A stretch of DNA of 64,000 nt. Origin: an uncultured Oscillospiraceae bacterium. Lineage in GTDB: Bacteria; Bacillota; Clostridia; Oscillospirales; Oscillospiraceae. Shown piece by piece: positions 9,367 to 17,446 of this stretch; the stretch's first letter is position 1, and the number at the start of each line of letters is the position of its first letter. A model generated the notes under the pieces. That model was given only the letters and a program-made list of their open reading frames with translations, was not told the origin of the DNA and did no database searches. A program made the translations under genes and the position numbers. Where the stretch lies: contig CAKTIM010000008.1 of NCBI GenBank assembly GCA_934565795.1, positions 27,803-91,802 on the forward strand. The letters are read 5' to 3'.

Positions 9367-10704
9367 CTATGTTTCACTTTTTTGCAGCACCAGGGTTTTC
9401 ACCACCACCGGGAAGGCGGGGCCTCGCTGCTCGCCCACGTCCAGATAGTCCCCGGCCCGTACCCGGATGCGGTCGATGCACAGGATCGCCGCGTTCGTCC
9501 CCAGCCGCAGGGCCAGCGCCTGCCCCAGGGCCTTGGCCATGTCCTGCTCCAGGCACAAATAGATCGGCTGGGGCAGCTGCGCCAGTTCCCCGGCCAGCGC
9601 CGAAAGCTGCTGATAGGATGGGTTCCCCATCCCGGGCAGCGCCAGAAACACCGGCCCCTCCTGCTGTATGCGCTGCGCCTCCGACTGGATCACCGGGATG
9701 TTTTTCAGCGGGAACAACACATTCTGGCTGAACACCGTGCTGCCGGAGAGCTGGGTGCTGTGGCAGCCCGCGCCGATGACGGTGGCCCGGATGGTCTGGC
9801 TGCCCAGCACATATTTCCCGGCGCACAGAACGCTTTCCCGGATGGCCTGCCCCAGCAGGACGCCCAGGTCGCCGAACCGCTCCCAGGGCAGCGGCTGCCG
9901 GATGCAGTCCGCCACGCCGCCGGAGAAGGAAATGGTCAGCGCCTCCCCCGGCGCGTTCAGCGGCAGCGTTCCCTCTGCCTCCGCCGTGGTCAGCCGCTCC
10001 AGCAGGCCGTCGCTGGGCCGCAGTCCCGCCGCCATCTCCAGGGCCTCCGTCAGGCGGCGGGCCAGGCGCTGCCCGGCCTCCTTTTCCAGCCGGTCCCCCA
10101 CGGCTCCCTGAAAAATTCCCCGCAGCACCGGGGAAATATAGGTGATGATGCCGCCGTCCAGCTTAATCAGTCTGCCGCCCACGTTCAGGCAGCCGGTGGC
10201 AGCGATCTCCCCCCGGCGGATCAGCGCCAGGTTGCTGGTGCCGCCGCCGATGTCCATATGCAGCACCGTTTCGCCGGTTTTTTCACTATAATCCACCGCT
10301 CCCGCGCCCTTGGCGGCCAGGACGCTTTCCAGATCCGGCCCCGCTGCCGCCACCACGAAATTCCCCGCCAGGTCGGCCAGGGCCTCCGTTACGGCGGCGG
10401 CGTTCTCCGTCCGGCTGGTCTCGCCGGTGACGATCACCGCGCCGGTATCCACATCGGCGCGGGAGATGCCCGCGCGCTCATATTCCCGCTCCACGATGCG
10501 GCGCAGCGCGGGGGCATCCATGCGGTTCCCCTCCAGCAGGGGGGTAAAATACACCGGGCTTTGATACAGCAGCTCCCGCTCCTGAATCTCCAGCTCCGGC
10601 ACGGCAAAGGCCCCCGCCCGGTTGTGCACCGTCAGCCGGGACACCACCATCTGGGTCGAGGTCGTGCCCACATCCAGGCCCACGCTCAGAAGCGTCTCAT
10701 CCAC
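9367..10704 (-). CDS. eutA: Ethanolamine ammonia-lyase reactivating factor EutA
   Basis: A 445-residue ASKHA-fold ATPase. EutA releases damaged cobalamin from EutBC so that fresh adenosylcobalamin can bind. The phosphate-binding motifs VGLDVGTTSTQ (about 8-18) and HMDIGGGTSNLALI (about 148-161) are clear. The start overlaps the end of eutG by 8 nt. In most eut operons eutA is followed by eutB; here eutC follows directly. Confidence 0.93.
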   Translation of the reverse strand: MDETLLSVGLDVGTTSTQMVVSRLTVHNRAGAFAVPELEIQERELLYQSPVYFTPLLEGNRMDAPALRRIVEREYERAGISRADVDTGAVIVTGETSRTENAAAVTEALADLAGNFVVAAAGPDLESVLAAKGAGAVDYSEKTGETVLHMDIGGGTSNLALIRRGEIAATGCLNVGGRLIKLDGGIITYISPVLRGIFQGAVGDRLEKEAGQRLARRLTEALEMAAGLRPSDGLLERLTTAEAEGTLPLNAPGEALTISFSGGVADCIRQPLPWERFGDLGVLLGQAIRESVLCAGKYVLGSQTIRATVIGAGCHSTQLSGSTVFSQNVLFPLKNIPVIQSEAQRIQQEGPVFLALPGMGNPSYQQLSALAGELAQLPQPIYLCLEQDMAKALGQALALRLGTNAAILCIDRIRVRAGDYLDVGEQRGPAFPVVVKTLVLQKSET

Positions 10705-11779
10705 GGCCCCCCGCCTCCTCCAGAATCCGGCGGATCACAAATTCCTCCACGGGAATGGGATTGGTTGCAATGCAGGGATCCTCCAGCACCGCCTCCACGA
10801 TCCGGGGCAGGCTCTCCCGGATCTTCTGGGGCGGGATCCCCGCCTGGGCCAGACTCTCCGGCAGACCCAGCTCCCGGCGCAGGCGGAGCAGCCCGTTTTT
10901 CAGGTTCCGCACCGCCACGGCGTCGGCGCTGCCCGCCATTCCCGCCGCCCGGGCCAGCTCTGCGTAGCGGTGCAGCGCCGCGTTGGAATTGCAGCTGAGC
11001 ACCGCCGGAAGCAGCACCGCGTTCAGCCTGCCGTGGGGTACATGGAACAGGCCGCCCAGGCTGTGGGAAATGGCATGGCACACCCCCAGCCCCGCCTGGG
11101 AAAACGCGACCCCCGCCATGGTGGAGGCCAGATGCATCCGTAGCCGCACCTCCTTGCGCCCGGCGTAGGAGGCCGGCAGCACCGCGTAGGCAATGCGGAA
11201 GCTCTCACGGGCATACATGTCCGAGATCACACCGGCCCGGGTGGCCACATAGGCCTCCATGGCATGGGTCAGCACATCAAAGCCGGAATCCGCGATCAGC
11301 CCCGGCGGCAGCGCGTCCAGCAGGTCGCTGTCCAGAATGGCGGCGTCGGGCCGCAGCTTTTCGTCCACCAGGGGATGCTTGGCCTTGCCGTGGGTCAGGA
11401 TCGCAAAATCCGTGACCTCCGAGCCGGAGCCGGAGGTGGTGGGAATGGCCACCAGCGGGAAGCTCCCCTGGGCAAAATAGGCCATGGCCTTGGCGCAGTC
11501 CATGGCGCTGCCGCCGCCCAGGGCCACCAGCAGCTCCGGCTGGAACTGCTTCAGCTTTGCCGTGCCCTCGGCGGCCAGGGCCACCGTGGGGTCGGGCTGC
11601 ACGGCGTCAAAATATTCCACCTGCTCCGCGCCCGACAGCTTTGCGATCCGCTCCGCCGTGCCGTTCTTCATAAAATAGGGATCCGTTACCAGTAGCAGCC
11701 GCCGGGCCTTGAACCGCTCCAGCGCGCAGACGGCACCGGCTCCCGCATAAATCTTTGTTGCTAAGGAGAATTCCTCCAT
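10697..11779 (-). CDS. eutG: Iron-dependent alcohol dehydrogenase EutG/PduQ-type
   Basis: A 360-residue group III (iron-containing) alcohol dehydrogenase, reducing acetaldehyde to ethanol and recycling NADH made by EutE. The NAD-binding ALGGGSAMDCAKA (about 91-103), PTTSGSGSEVT (about 117-127) and metal-binding histidines in DVLTHAMEAYV and CHAISHSLGGLFHVPHG are visible. It is the first gene of the minus-strand eut operon. Upstream (11780-11868) I see no convincing promoter and no EutV-type antiterminator hairpins, so its regulation is unknown. Confidence 0.9.
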   Translation of the reverse strand: MEEFSLATKIYAGAGAVCALERFKARRLLLVTDPYFMKNGTAERIAKLSGAEQVEYFDAVQPDPTVALAAEGTAKLKQFQPELLVALGGGSAMDCAKAMAYFAQGSFPLVAIPTTSGSGSEVTDFAILTHGKAKHPLVDEKLRPDAAILDSDLLDALPPGLIADSGFDVLTHAMEAYVATRAGVISDMYARESFRIAYAVLPASYAGRKEVRLRMHLASTMAGVAFSQAGLGVCHAISHSLGGLFHVPHGRLNAVLLPAVLSCNSNAALHRYAELARAAGMAGSADAVAVRNLKNGLLRLRRELGLPESLAQAGIPPQKIRESLPRIVEAVLEDPCIATNPIPVEEFVIRRILEEAGGRG

Positions 11780-11868
11780 TTACCCACCCGCCTTTTCAGC
11801 ACTATTATGTCCGATGTTTCCAAAATCATGTGAAAGGGGCAAATTTTTTCCGGGGCGAAAAATGAGGG

Positions 11869-11897
11869 TTGGCATTCCAGAACAAATGTGTTATGAT
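11869..11897 (+). promoter_or_regulatory. Promoter of the ruv operon
   Basis: TTGGCA (11869-11874), 17 nt, TATGAT (11892-11897) with an extended -10 TG at 11889-11890. The first start codon follows 20 nt later with a GGTGAGGTG ribosome-binding site. Confidence 0.85.
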
Positions 11898-11916
11898 ACT
11901 CGGTGAGGTGAATTTC

Positions 11917-12051
11917 ATGGAGAACAACGAGGAAAAGCGCGGCTACGTCCCCCGCCCGGCCTGGCAGGTCTGGGCCGCCAGAGTGGGCGTGGTGCTGTTT
12001 ATCGCGCTGGTCATTTATCAATACATCCGCATCATGCGAGGTGGGCTGTGA
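11917..12051 (+). CDS. Small single-span membrane protein at the head of the ruv operon
   Basis: A 44-residue peptide: a charged N-terminus (MENNEEKRGYVPRP), then one hydrophobic span (VWAARVGVVLFIALVIYQYI) and a short basic end. I do not recognise a family. The start is set by the GGTGAGGTG ribosome-binding site and by the promoter just upstream. Its TGA stop overlaps the GTG start of ruvC by 4 nt, so the two are probably translationally coupled. It could be a real membrane peptide or mainly a leader that delivers ribosomes to ruvC. Confidence 0.7.
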   Translation: MENNEEKRGYVPRPAWQVWAARVGVVLFIALVIYQYIRIMRGGL

Positions 12052-12545
12052 AAATTCTGGGCATCGACCCCGGCTACGGCATCACCGGCTTCGGGCTGCT
12101 CCACGCCCAGCGGAGCCAGTTCCGGCTGCTGCGCTGCGGCGCCATCACCACCCCGCCGAACACGGATTTTTACTGGCGGCTGAGCGTGATCTACAATGAT
12201 ATGGTGCAGCTGCTGACCATGGAAAAGCCGGACGCGGTGGCCATCGAGGAGCTGTTCTTCGGCCACAACGTCACCACCGGCATCAACGTGGCCCAGGCCA
12301 GGGGGGTGATCCTGCTGGCCGTGCAGCAGGCCAATATTCCGATTTTTGAGTACAAGCCCATGCAGGTCAAGCAGGCCGTGGTGGGTTATGGCAATGCCAG
12401 CAAGCATCAGGTGATGGATATGACCAAGCGCATCCTCCACCTGGAGGCGGTGCCCAAGCCGGACGACGCCGCCGACGCGGTGGCCATCGCCCTGTGCCAC
12501 GCCCGCAGCAGCACCAGCCTGCTGGCCGCAGGCCAGCGCAGATAG
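12048..12545 (+). CDS. ruvC: Holliday junction resolvase RuvC
   Basis: A 165-residue endonuclease that cuts Holliday junctions during recombination repair. The acidic catalytic residues are in GIDPGYGITGFG (D6), AIEELFFGHN (E65) and the C-terminal PDDAADAVAIALCH. It starts with GTG at 12048, overlapping the preceding small peptide, and is followed 9 nt later by ruvA. Length is normal. Confidence 0.97.
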   Translation: MKILGIDPGYGITGFGLLHAQRSQFRLLRCGAITTPPNTDFYWRLSVIYNDMVQLLTMEKPDAVAIEELFFGHNVTTGINVAQARGVILLAVQQANIPIFEYKPMQVKQAVVGYGNASKHQVMDMTKRILHLEAVPKPDDAADAVAIALCHARSSTSLLAAGQRR

Positions 12546-12554
12546 GAGAACGAT

Positions 12555-13157
12555 ATGATTTATTATGTTTCCGGCAAGGTGACCATCCTGGAGCCGGGCC
12601 TGGCGGTGATCGACTGCGGCGGCGTGGGCTACGGCTGCCGCATCACGGGCTATACCGCCGCCCAGCTGAAGCTGAACACCGATGCCCGCCTGTTCGTCAC
12701 CGAGTCCATCCGGGAGGATGCCTACGACCTGTACGGCTTCATTTCCCGGGAGGAGCAGCGCTGCTTTGAGCTGCTCACCGGCATCAACGGCGTCGGCCCC
12801 AAGGCGGCGCTGTCCATCCTCTCCGCCGGGGGGCCGCAGAATTTCACCCTGGCCGTCATGACCGGGGACGAGAAGATGCTCACCGCCGCCCAGGGCGTGG
12901 GCAAAAAAATCGCCCAGCGGATCATCCTGGAGCTGAAGGACAAGCTGGGCGGCAGCAATATGGAATTCGATCTGTCCGCCGGAGCCGCGGCAGCCGCGCC
13001 CCAGGGGAGCGGCAGCCTCGCCCTGGCCACGGCGGCATTGCAGGAGCTGGGCTATTCCCCCGCCGAGATCAACCAGGCCCTGAAGGGCGCAGACCCCGGC
13101 GCACCCACGGAGGAACTCGTCCGCTACGCCCTGAAGGCCATGGTGATGAAGGGATAA
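12555..13157 (+). CDS. ruvA: Holliday junction DNA helicase subunit RuvA
   Basis: A 200-residue protein that binds four-way junctions and loads RuvB. The three-domain order is visible: an N-terminal OB fold (MIYYVSGKVTILEPGLAVIDCGGVGYGC), a helix-hairpin-helix core (TGINGVGPKAALSIL, AQGVGKKIAQRIILELKDKL) and, after an Ala/Gly linker, the RuvB-contact domain (ATAALQELGYSPAEINQAL). Confidence 0.97.
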   Translation: MIYYVSGKVTILEPGLAVIDCGGVGYGCRITGYTAAQLKLNTDARLFVTESIREDAYDLYGFISREEQRCFELLTGINGVGPKAALSILSAGGPQNFTLAVMTGDEKMLTAAQGVGKKIAQRIILELKDKLGGSNMEFDLSAGAAAAAPQGSGSLALATAALQELGYSPAEINQALKGADPGAPTEELVRYALKAMVMKG

Positions 13158-13194
13158 TCCTTGGAAGGGATATTATCAAATACTGAGGTAAATT

Positions 13195-14232
13195 ATGAGT
13201 CTGGAATTTTCCGAAGGGCTGGAAACGCCCATCATTACCCCCACCTTTGTGCCCCAGGACGCGGCGGAGATCGGCCTGCGGCCCAAGCTGCTGGCGGACT
13301 ACACCGGCCAGGAGAAGGCAAAGGGGAATCTTTCCGTCTACATCGAGGCAGCCCGGCAGCGGGGGGAATGCCTTGACCACACCCTGCTCTACGGCCCTCC
13401 CGGCCTGGGCAAGACCACCCTGGCAGGGGTCATTGCCAACGAGATGGGGGTGAACATCCGCATCACCTCCGGCCCCGCCATTGAAAAGCCCGGCGACCTG
13501 GCGGCGCTGCTGACCAACCTGAATCCGGGGGACATTCTGTTCATCGACGAGATCCACCGCCTGAACCGGGTGGTGGAGGAAATTCTCTATCCGGCCATGG
13601 AGGATTTCGCCATCGATATCATCGTGGGCAAGGGGCCAAGCGCCAACTCCATCCGCCTGGATCTGCCCAAATTCACCCTGGTGGGTGCAACCACCCGTGC
13701 AGGCCAGCTGTCCGCCCCCCTGCGGGATCGCTTCGGCGTGTCGCTGCGGCTGGAGCTGTATAAGACGGAGGAGCTGGCCCGGATCGTCACCCGCTCCGCC
13801 GCCATCCTGGGCATGCAGATCGACCCCCAGGGCGCGGTGGAGATCGCCTCCCGCAGCCGGGGCACCCCCAGAATTGCCAACCGCTTCCTGCGCCGGGTGC
13901 GGGACTTCGCGCAGATCATGGGCGACGGAATCATCACCAAGGAGGCCGCCGACATGGCCCTGAGCCGGCTGGAGGTGGACAAGCTGGGCCTGGACGCCAT
14001 CGACCGCCGGATGCTCACCGCCATCATCCGCAACTACGGCGGCGGCCCCGTGGGCCTGGAGACCCTGGCCGCCACCATCGGCGAGGAGTCCGTCACCCTG
14101 GAGGATGTTTACGAGCCGTACCTGATGCAGCTGGGCTTCCTGACCCGCACCCCCCGGGGGCGGTGCGTCACCCAGCTGGCCTATGACCATCTGCACATCC
14201 CCTACGAGGGGCAGACCCAGTTCAGCCTTTGA
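13195..14232 (+). CDS. ruvB: Holliday junction branch-migration ATPase RuvB
   Basis: A 345-residue AAA+ motor that drives branch migration with RuvA. Walker A is GPPGLGKTT (about 64-72), Walker B is LFIDEIH, sensor 1 is [10 protein letters not shown] and the arginine finger region is APLRDRFG. The winged-helix C-terminal domain ends YDHLHIPY. The ATG at 13195 starts a family-typical N-terminus; the gap to ruvA is 37 nt. It is the last gene of the operon; no clear terminator was found in 14233-14318. Confidence 0.97.
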   Translation: MSLEFSEGLETPIITPTFVPQDAAEIGLRPKLLADYTGQEKAKGNLSVYIEAARQRGECLDHTLLYGPPGLGKTTLAGVIANEMGVNIRITSGPAIEKPGDLAALLTNLNPGDILFIDEIHRLNRVVEEILYPAMEDFAIDIIVGKGPSANSIRLDLPKFTLVGATTRAGQLSAPLRDRFGVSLRLELYKTEELARIVTRSAAILGMQIDPQGAVEIASRSRGTPRIANRFLRRVRDFAQIMGDGIITKEAADMALSRLEVDKLGLDAIDRRMLTAIIRNYGGGPVGLETLAATIGEESVTLEDVYEPYLMQLGFLTRTPRGRCVTQLAYDHLHIPYEGQTQFSL

Positions 14233-14318
14233 CGCATGTCTCTGTGATGTGTACGTTTGTCCACGGTTGGCATAGTGCATAAATGTGATAAAAAATAAAA
14301 TAAAATTTTCATAAAGGA

Positions 14319-14347
14319 TTGACAACTCCCACACAAGTGTGTATAAT
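14319..14347 (+). promoter_or_regulatory. Consensus promoter of the zinc-ribbon gene
   Basis: A perfect TTGACA (14319-14324), 17-nt spacer and TATAAT (14342-14347). The spacer holds a palindrome ACACAAGTGT (14331-14340) that could be an operator. A leader of about 95 nt follows, with a small hairpin GTGGCC/GGCCAC near 14356-14373 before the ribosome-binding site GGAGAGAGG. Confidence 0.92.
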
Positions 14348-14449
14348 TCTCAACAGTGGCCGCATTTGGCCACATAATCCAGACCCTGCGTATTCAACCA
14401 TTCCGGTAGACTTTCACGGGGCAAATATAACGGAGAGAGGTATTTCCAA

Positions 14450-14728
14450 ATGTACGAAGATAAGACTTTGAAGTGCAAAGATTGCGGCAACGAGTTCGTG
14501 TTCACCGCCGGTGAGCAGGCTTTCTATGCCGAGCGCGGCTTCCAGAATGAGCCTCAGCGCTGCAAGGCATGTCGTGATGCCCGCAAGAACAGCACCCGTG
14601 GCCCCCGTGAGTTCTTCACCGCTACCTGCGCACGCTGCGGCGGCGAGGCTAAGGTTCCCTTCGAGCCGAAGTCCGATCGTCCCGTGTACTGCAGCGAGTG
14701 CTTCGCTCAGATGCGCGCCAACGGCTAA
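14450..14728 (+). CDS. Double zinc-ribbon protein (CxxC-x17-CxxC type)
   Basis: A 92-residue basic protein with two zinc ribbons: CKDC (residues 9-12) paired with CKAC (about 38-41), and CARC (about 60-63) paired with CSEC (about 81-84), the second pair separated by exactly 17 residues. This layout is common in Clostridia proteins annotated only as zinc-ribbon domains, with no established role; nucleic-acid or ribosome binding is a guess. A consensus promoter and a single-gene transcript suggest high expression. Confidence 0.88.
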   Translation: MYEDKTLKCKDCGNEFVFTAGEQAFYAERGFQNEPQRCKACRDARKNSTRGPREFFTATCARCGGEAKVPFEPKSDRPVYCSECFAQMRANG

Positions 14729-14747
14729 TCTGATTTTTTAAGATCAC

Positions 14748-14781
14748 CATCGGGGCAGCTCCACACGGAGCTGCCCCGATG
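14748..14781 (+). terminator. Strong hairpin after the zinc-ribbon gene
   Basis: A perfect 15-bp stem (CATCGGGGCAGCTCC, 14748-14762, complement 14767-14781) with loop ACAC. No T-run follows, so it may stabilise the 3' end rather than act as a classical intrinsic terminator. Confidence 0.65.
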
Positions 14782-14846
14782 TGTCACTCAGAGATACTTT
14801 AAAAGTGAAGCCCTCGCCGCCCTGCCGCTTCGGCGGCAGCCCGTTG

Positions 14847-15215
14847 AGCGCTGCGCCCCCTCCGTAGGGGTTGGCAACCTGCCGACCCTGAACCTTACGG
14901 TTTCAATCGCACCGCGTTGAATAGCAAGCACCCCACCCGTAGGGGCGGATACCAGCCGTCCGCAACGTCGCGGAATTGAGCTGTCAGTTGAATGAAAATT
15001 GCTAAAAGCTTCTGAGTTCGTAGGGGGCGGCAATTTGTCGCCCCGCAACGTTGTCGCCTTGATAGCAGTGCGATGAATGGGAGCAGATTGTAGCCCTCTC
15101 TCAAGCTTCCCCCGTGGGGAAGCTTGAGGGGTGTATTCTTTTACGGTATGCGTTCATCTTTACTGCTTCCTAAACCGCGGGGTTGAGGGTCGACAAATTG
15201 CCGACCCCTACGGGG
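14847..15215. repeat. REP/BIME-like hairpin block 3
   Basis: Left-orientation heads at about 14866, 14940 and 15022, inverse head at about 15207; an AGCTTCCCC/GGGGAAGCT hairpin is at 15102-15125. Before it (14783-14846) and after it (15216-15357) there is no gene; the latter contains the AT-rich approach to the T-box promoter. Confidence 0.85.
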
Positions 15216-15357
15216 GGTAGTTGATTTTTATGTTTCTATTTAACTTACTGCTGGCAAAACCGTCGGGGGGCGGGTGGTGGATGTTACAAAAAAGTGGGGG
15301 TGGATTTGTTGAAAATATTACCTACTAAACAAGTTGGTAAAAATTTTTCAAAAGCTC

Positions 15358-15386
15358 TTGACAAACGGGGGAAGTTGCGCTAGTAT
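15358..15386 (+). promoter_or_regulatory. Promoter of the methionine T-box/metNIQ operon
   Basis: TTGACA (15358-15363), 17-nt spacer, TAGTAT (15381-15386). Transcription would start near 15393, immediately before the T-box stem I. Confidence 0.85.
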
Positions 15387-15392
15387 AGCACC

Positions 15393-15665
15393 ATCGATTT
15401 TGAGAAGGCAGTGATGGGAAGAGTAAGCCCGCCGATGCCGTGCAGAGAGCCCCGTTTGGTGGAAAGGGGTACGGATAGACGCGCTGAACATGGCCCCGGA
15501 GCCGCATGGGTGATAATTGGCCCATGACGGGTGCGCCCGTTAAAGCGCAGGAGTATGATGGTACTCCCTGAGGCAGCATTCCGCGAGGGGGCTGCGAAAC
15601 AAGGTGGTAACACGGATTTGCATCCGTCCTTGTGCTGATTGGCATGAGGACGGATTTTTTATTTT
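15393..15665 (+). promoter_or_regulatory. T-box riboswitch, methionine specifier
   Basis: A tRNA-sensing leader. Stem I features are legible: GAAGAGTA (15418-15425), the AG-bulge phrase GCAGAGAGC (15442-15450) and the apical loop TTTGGTGGAAA (15455-15465). The specifier is read as ATG at 15490-15492 in CTGAACATGGCCCC, i.e. methionine. The T-box/antiterminator phrase AAGGTGGTAACACGG is at 15601-15615. An intrinsic terminator follows: stem ATCCGTCCT (15622-15630) with AGGACGGAT (15647-15655), extendable to 14 pairs, then a T-run. Uncharged tRNA-Met should stabilise the antiterminator and switch on the importer downstream. Confidence 0.92.
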
Positions 15666-15683
15666 AAAACGGGAGGGATTTGA

Positions 15684-16685
15684 TTGGAACCCATTGTGGA
15701 GCTGCGCGGGCTTTCCAAGACCTTTGGCGCCGGGGCTGAGCAGGTGGCCGCCCTGCAGCAGGTGACGCTGGCGGTGAAGCCGGGGGAGATTTTCGGCATC
15801 ATCGGCCTGTCCGGCGCAGGCAAGAGCACCCTGGTGCGGTGCATCAATCTTCTGGAGCGGCCGGACGAGGGGCAGGTGCTTTTCCACGGCCAGGATCTGA
15901 CGGCCATGTCCACCAAGCAGCTGCGGCAGGTAAGGCGGAAGATATCCATGATCTTCCAGAGCTTCAATCTGCTGGAGCAGCGCACGGCGCTGGACAACAT
16001 CTGCTTCCCCCTGGAGCTGGAGGGCGTCTCCAAGGCCAAGGCAAAGAGCCGGGCAAAGGAGCTGCTGGAGACCGTGGGGCTGCCGGACAAGGCGGGGGCC
16101 TACCCGGTGCAGCTGTCCGGCGGGCAGAAGCAGCGTATCGCCATCGCCCGGGCGCTGGCCTCCGACCCGGAGGTGCTGCTGTGCGACGAGGCGACCTCCG
16201 CCCTGGATCCCCAGACCACCAATTCCATTCTGAATCTGTTGCAGACCATCAGCCGGGAGCGGGGCATTACGGTGATCCTCATCACCCACCAGATGTCCGT
16301 GATCGAGCAGATCTGTAACCGGGTGGCCATTCTGGACAGCGGCCGGGTGGCCGAGATCGGCGATGTGGAGCAGGTGTTCTCCAATCCTCAGTCCGCCGCC
16401 GGGCGGCGGCTGGTCTCGCCGGATGTGGCGCTGCCCCTTTCCACCTGGGTCGGGCCGGTGGCCCGGATCGCCTTCAACGGCAACACCTCCGAGGAGCCGA
16501 TCATTGCGGAGGTGGCCATGGAGAAGGGCATCAAGCTCAGCATCCTGGGCGCGGACACCCGCAACGTGGACGGCAAGGCCTTCGGCACCATGCTGGTGAG
16601 CCTGCCGGAGGACGCGGCGAAGAAGCAGGAGGTTCTGGACTACCTCAATCATTTTGAGGGTGTGACTGCGGAGGTGATTCAGTAA
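15684..16685 (+). CDS. metN: Methionine ABC importer ATP-binding protein MetN
   Basis: A 333-residue ABC ATPase energising methionine uptake. Walker A GLSGAGKSTL (about 37-46), signature LSGGQKQRIAIARAL (about 143-157) and Walker B VLLCDEATSALD are intact. The last ~75 residues (GPVARIAFNGNTSEEP onward) form the NIL domain, which binds methionine and shuts the transporter by trans-inhibition. The start is TTG at 15684 behind GGGAGGGA. Its TAA overlaps the metI ATG by one base. The T-box upstream ties expression to tRNA-Met charging. Confidence 0.96.
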   Translation: MEPIVELRGLSKTFGAGAEQVAALQQVTLAVKPGEIFGIIGLSGAGKSTLVRCINLLERPDEGQVLFHGQDLTAMSTKQLRQVRRKISMIFQSFNLLEQRTALDNICFPLELEGVSKAKAKSRAKELLETVGLPDKAGAYPVQLSGGQKQRIAIARALASDPEVLLCDEATSALDPQTTNSILNLLQTISRERGITVILITHQMSVIEQICNRVAILDSGRVAEIGDVEQVFSNPQSAAGRRLVSPDVALPLSTWVGPVARIAFNGNTSEEPIIAEVAMEKGIKLSILGADTRNVDGKAFGTMLVSLPEDAAKKQEVLDYLNHFEGVTAEVIQ

Positions 16686-17395
16686 TGTTTGATTTGTTTT
16701 CCGACCCGGTAAAGGTTGCGAACCAGATGCAGATCATCTACAGCGAATATGGCTTTGCCATCTGGGAGACGCTGTACTCCCTGGCGCTGGAGGTGCTGTT
16801 CGCCTACGTCATCGGCCTGCCCCTGGGCGTGCTGCTGGTGACGGGGGAGCGGGAGGGTGTCAAGCCCCTGCCCAAGCCCGTGATGGCGGTGATGAACGTG
16901 GTCATCAACCTGCTGCGCAGCGTGCCGTTCCTGATCCTGATGATTATCTGCCTGCCCCTGTCCAAGGTCATTGTGGGCACCAAGGTGGGCACCATTGCCA
17001 CCATTCCGCCCATGGTGATCGCCGCCTTTCCTCTGGTGGCGCGCATGGTGGAGGGAAGCCTGCGGGAAGTCGACCAGGGCGTGGTGGAGGCCGCGCAGAG
17101 CATGGGCGCATCCCCCTGGCAGATCGTCACCAAGGTCATGCTGCCGGAGGCGCTGCCCAGCCTGATCTCCGGCTGCACCATTACGGTGGCCACCATCCTG
17201 GGCTATGGCGCTATGGCCGGCATCATCGGCGGCGGCGGCCTGGGGCAGATCGCCATCAACTATGGCTACTATAATTTCAAGTTCCTGGTCATGTGGATCG
17301 CCGTCATCGGCCTGGTGGTGCTGGTTCAGATCTTCCAGAGCCTGGGCACCTGGCTGTCCGCCAAATGCGACAAACGCCTGCGGAATCGGAAATAA
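16685..17395 (+). CDS. metI: Methionine ABC importer permease MetI
   Basis: A 236-residue integral membrane permease with about five spans, starting FAIWETLYSLALEVLFAYVIGLPLG. The EAA-type coupling loop that docks on MetN is around VEAAQSMGASPWQIVTKVMLPEALPS (about 137-162). Starts on the ATG overlapping the metN stop. The periplasmic-facing binding lipoprotein MetQ follows 51 nt later. Confidence 0.96.
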   Translation: MFDLFSDPVKVANQMQIIYSEYGFAIWETLYSLALEVLFAYVIGLPLGVLLVTGEREGVKPLPKPVMAVMNVVINLLRSVPFLILMIICLPLSKVIVGTKVGTIATIPPMVIAAFPLVARMVEGSLREVDQGVVEAAQSMGASPWQIVTKVMLPEALPSLISGCTITVATILGYGAMAGIIGGGGLGQIAINYGYYNFKFLVMWIAVIGLVVLVQIFQSLGTWLSAKCDKRLRNRK

Positions 17396-17446
17396 AATAT
17401 GTATTCTGGACGCGGAAGCGTCTGAAATAAAAAAGGAGACTTTACT

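Noticed and set aside
11780..11868. EutV-responsive antiterminator upstream of eutG
   Set aside because: No tandem small hairpins overlapping a terminator are visible, and no EutVW genes are in the window.
15325..15645. A 106-codon minus-strand frame and other frames over the met leader
   Set aside because: The region is a T-box RNA on the plus strand with promoter, specifier, T-box phrase and terminator; the frames have no ribosome-binding site or similarity.
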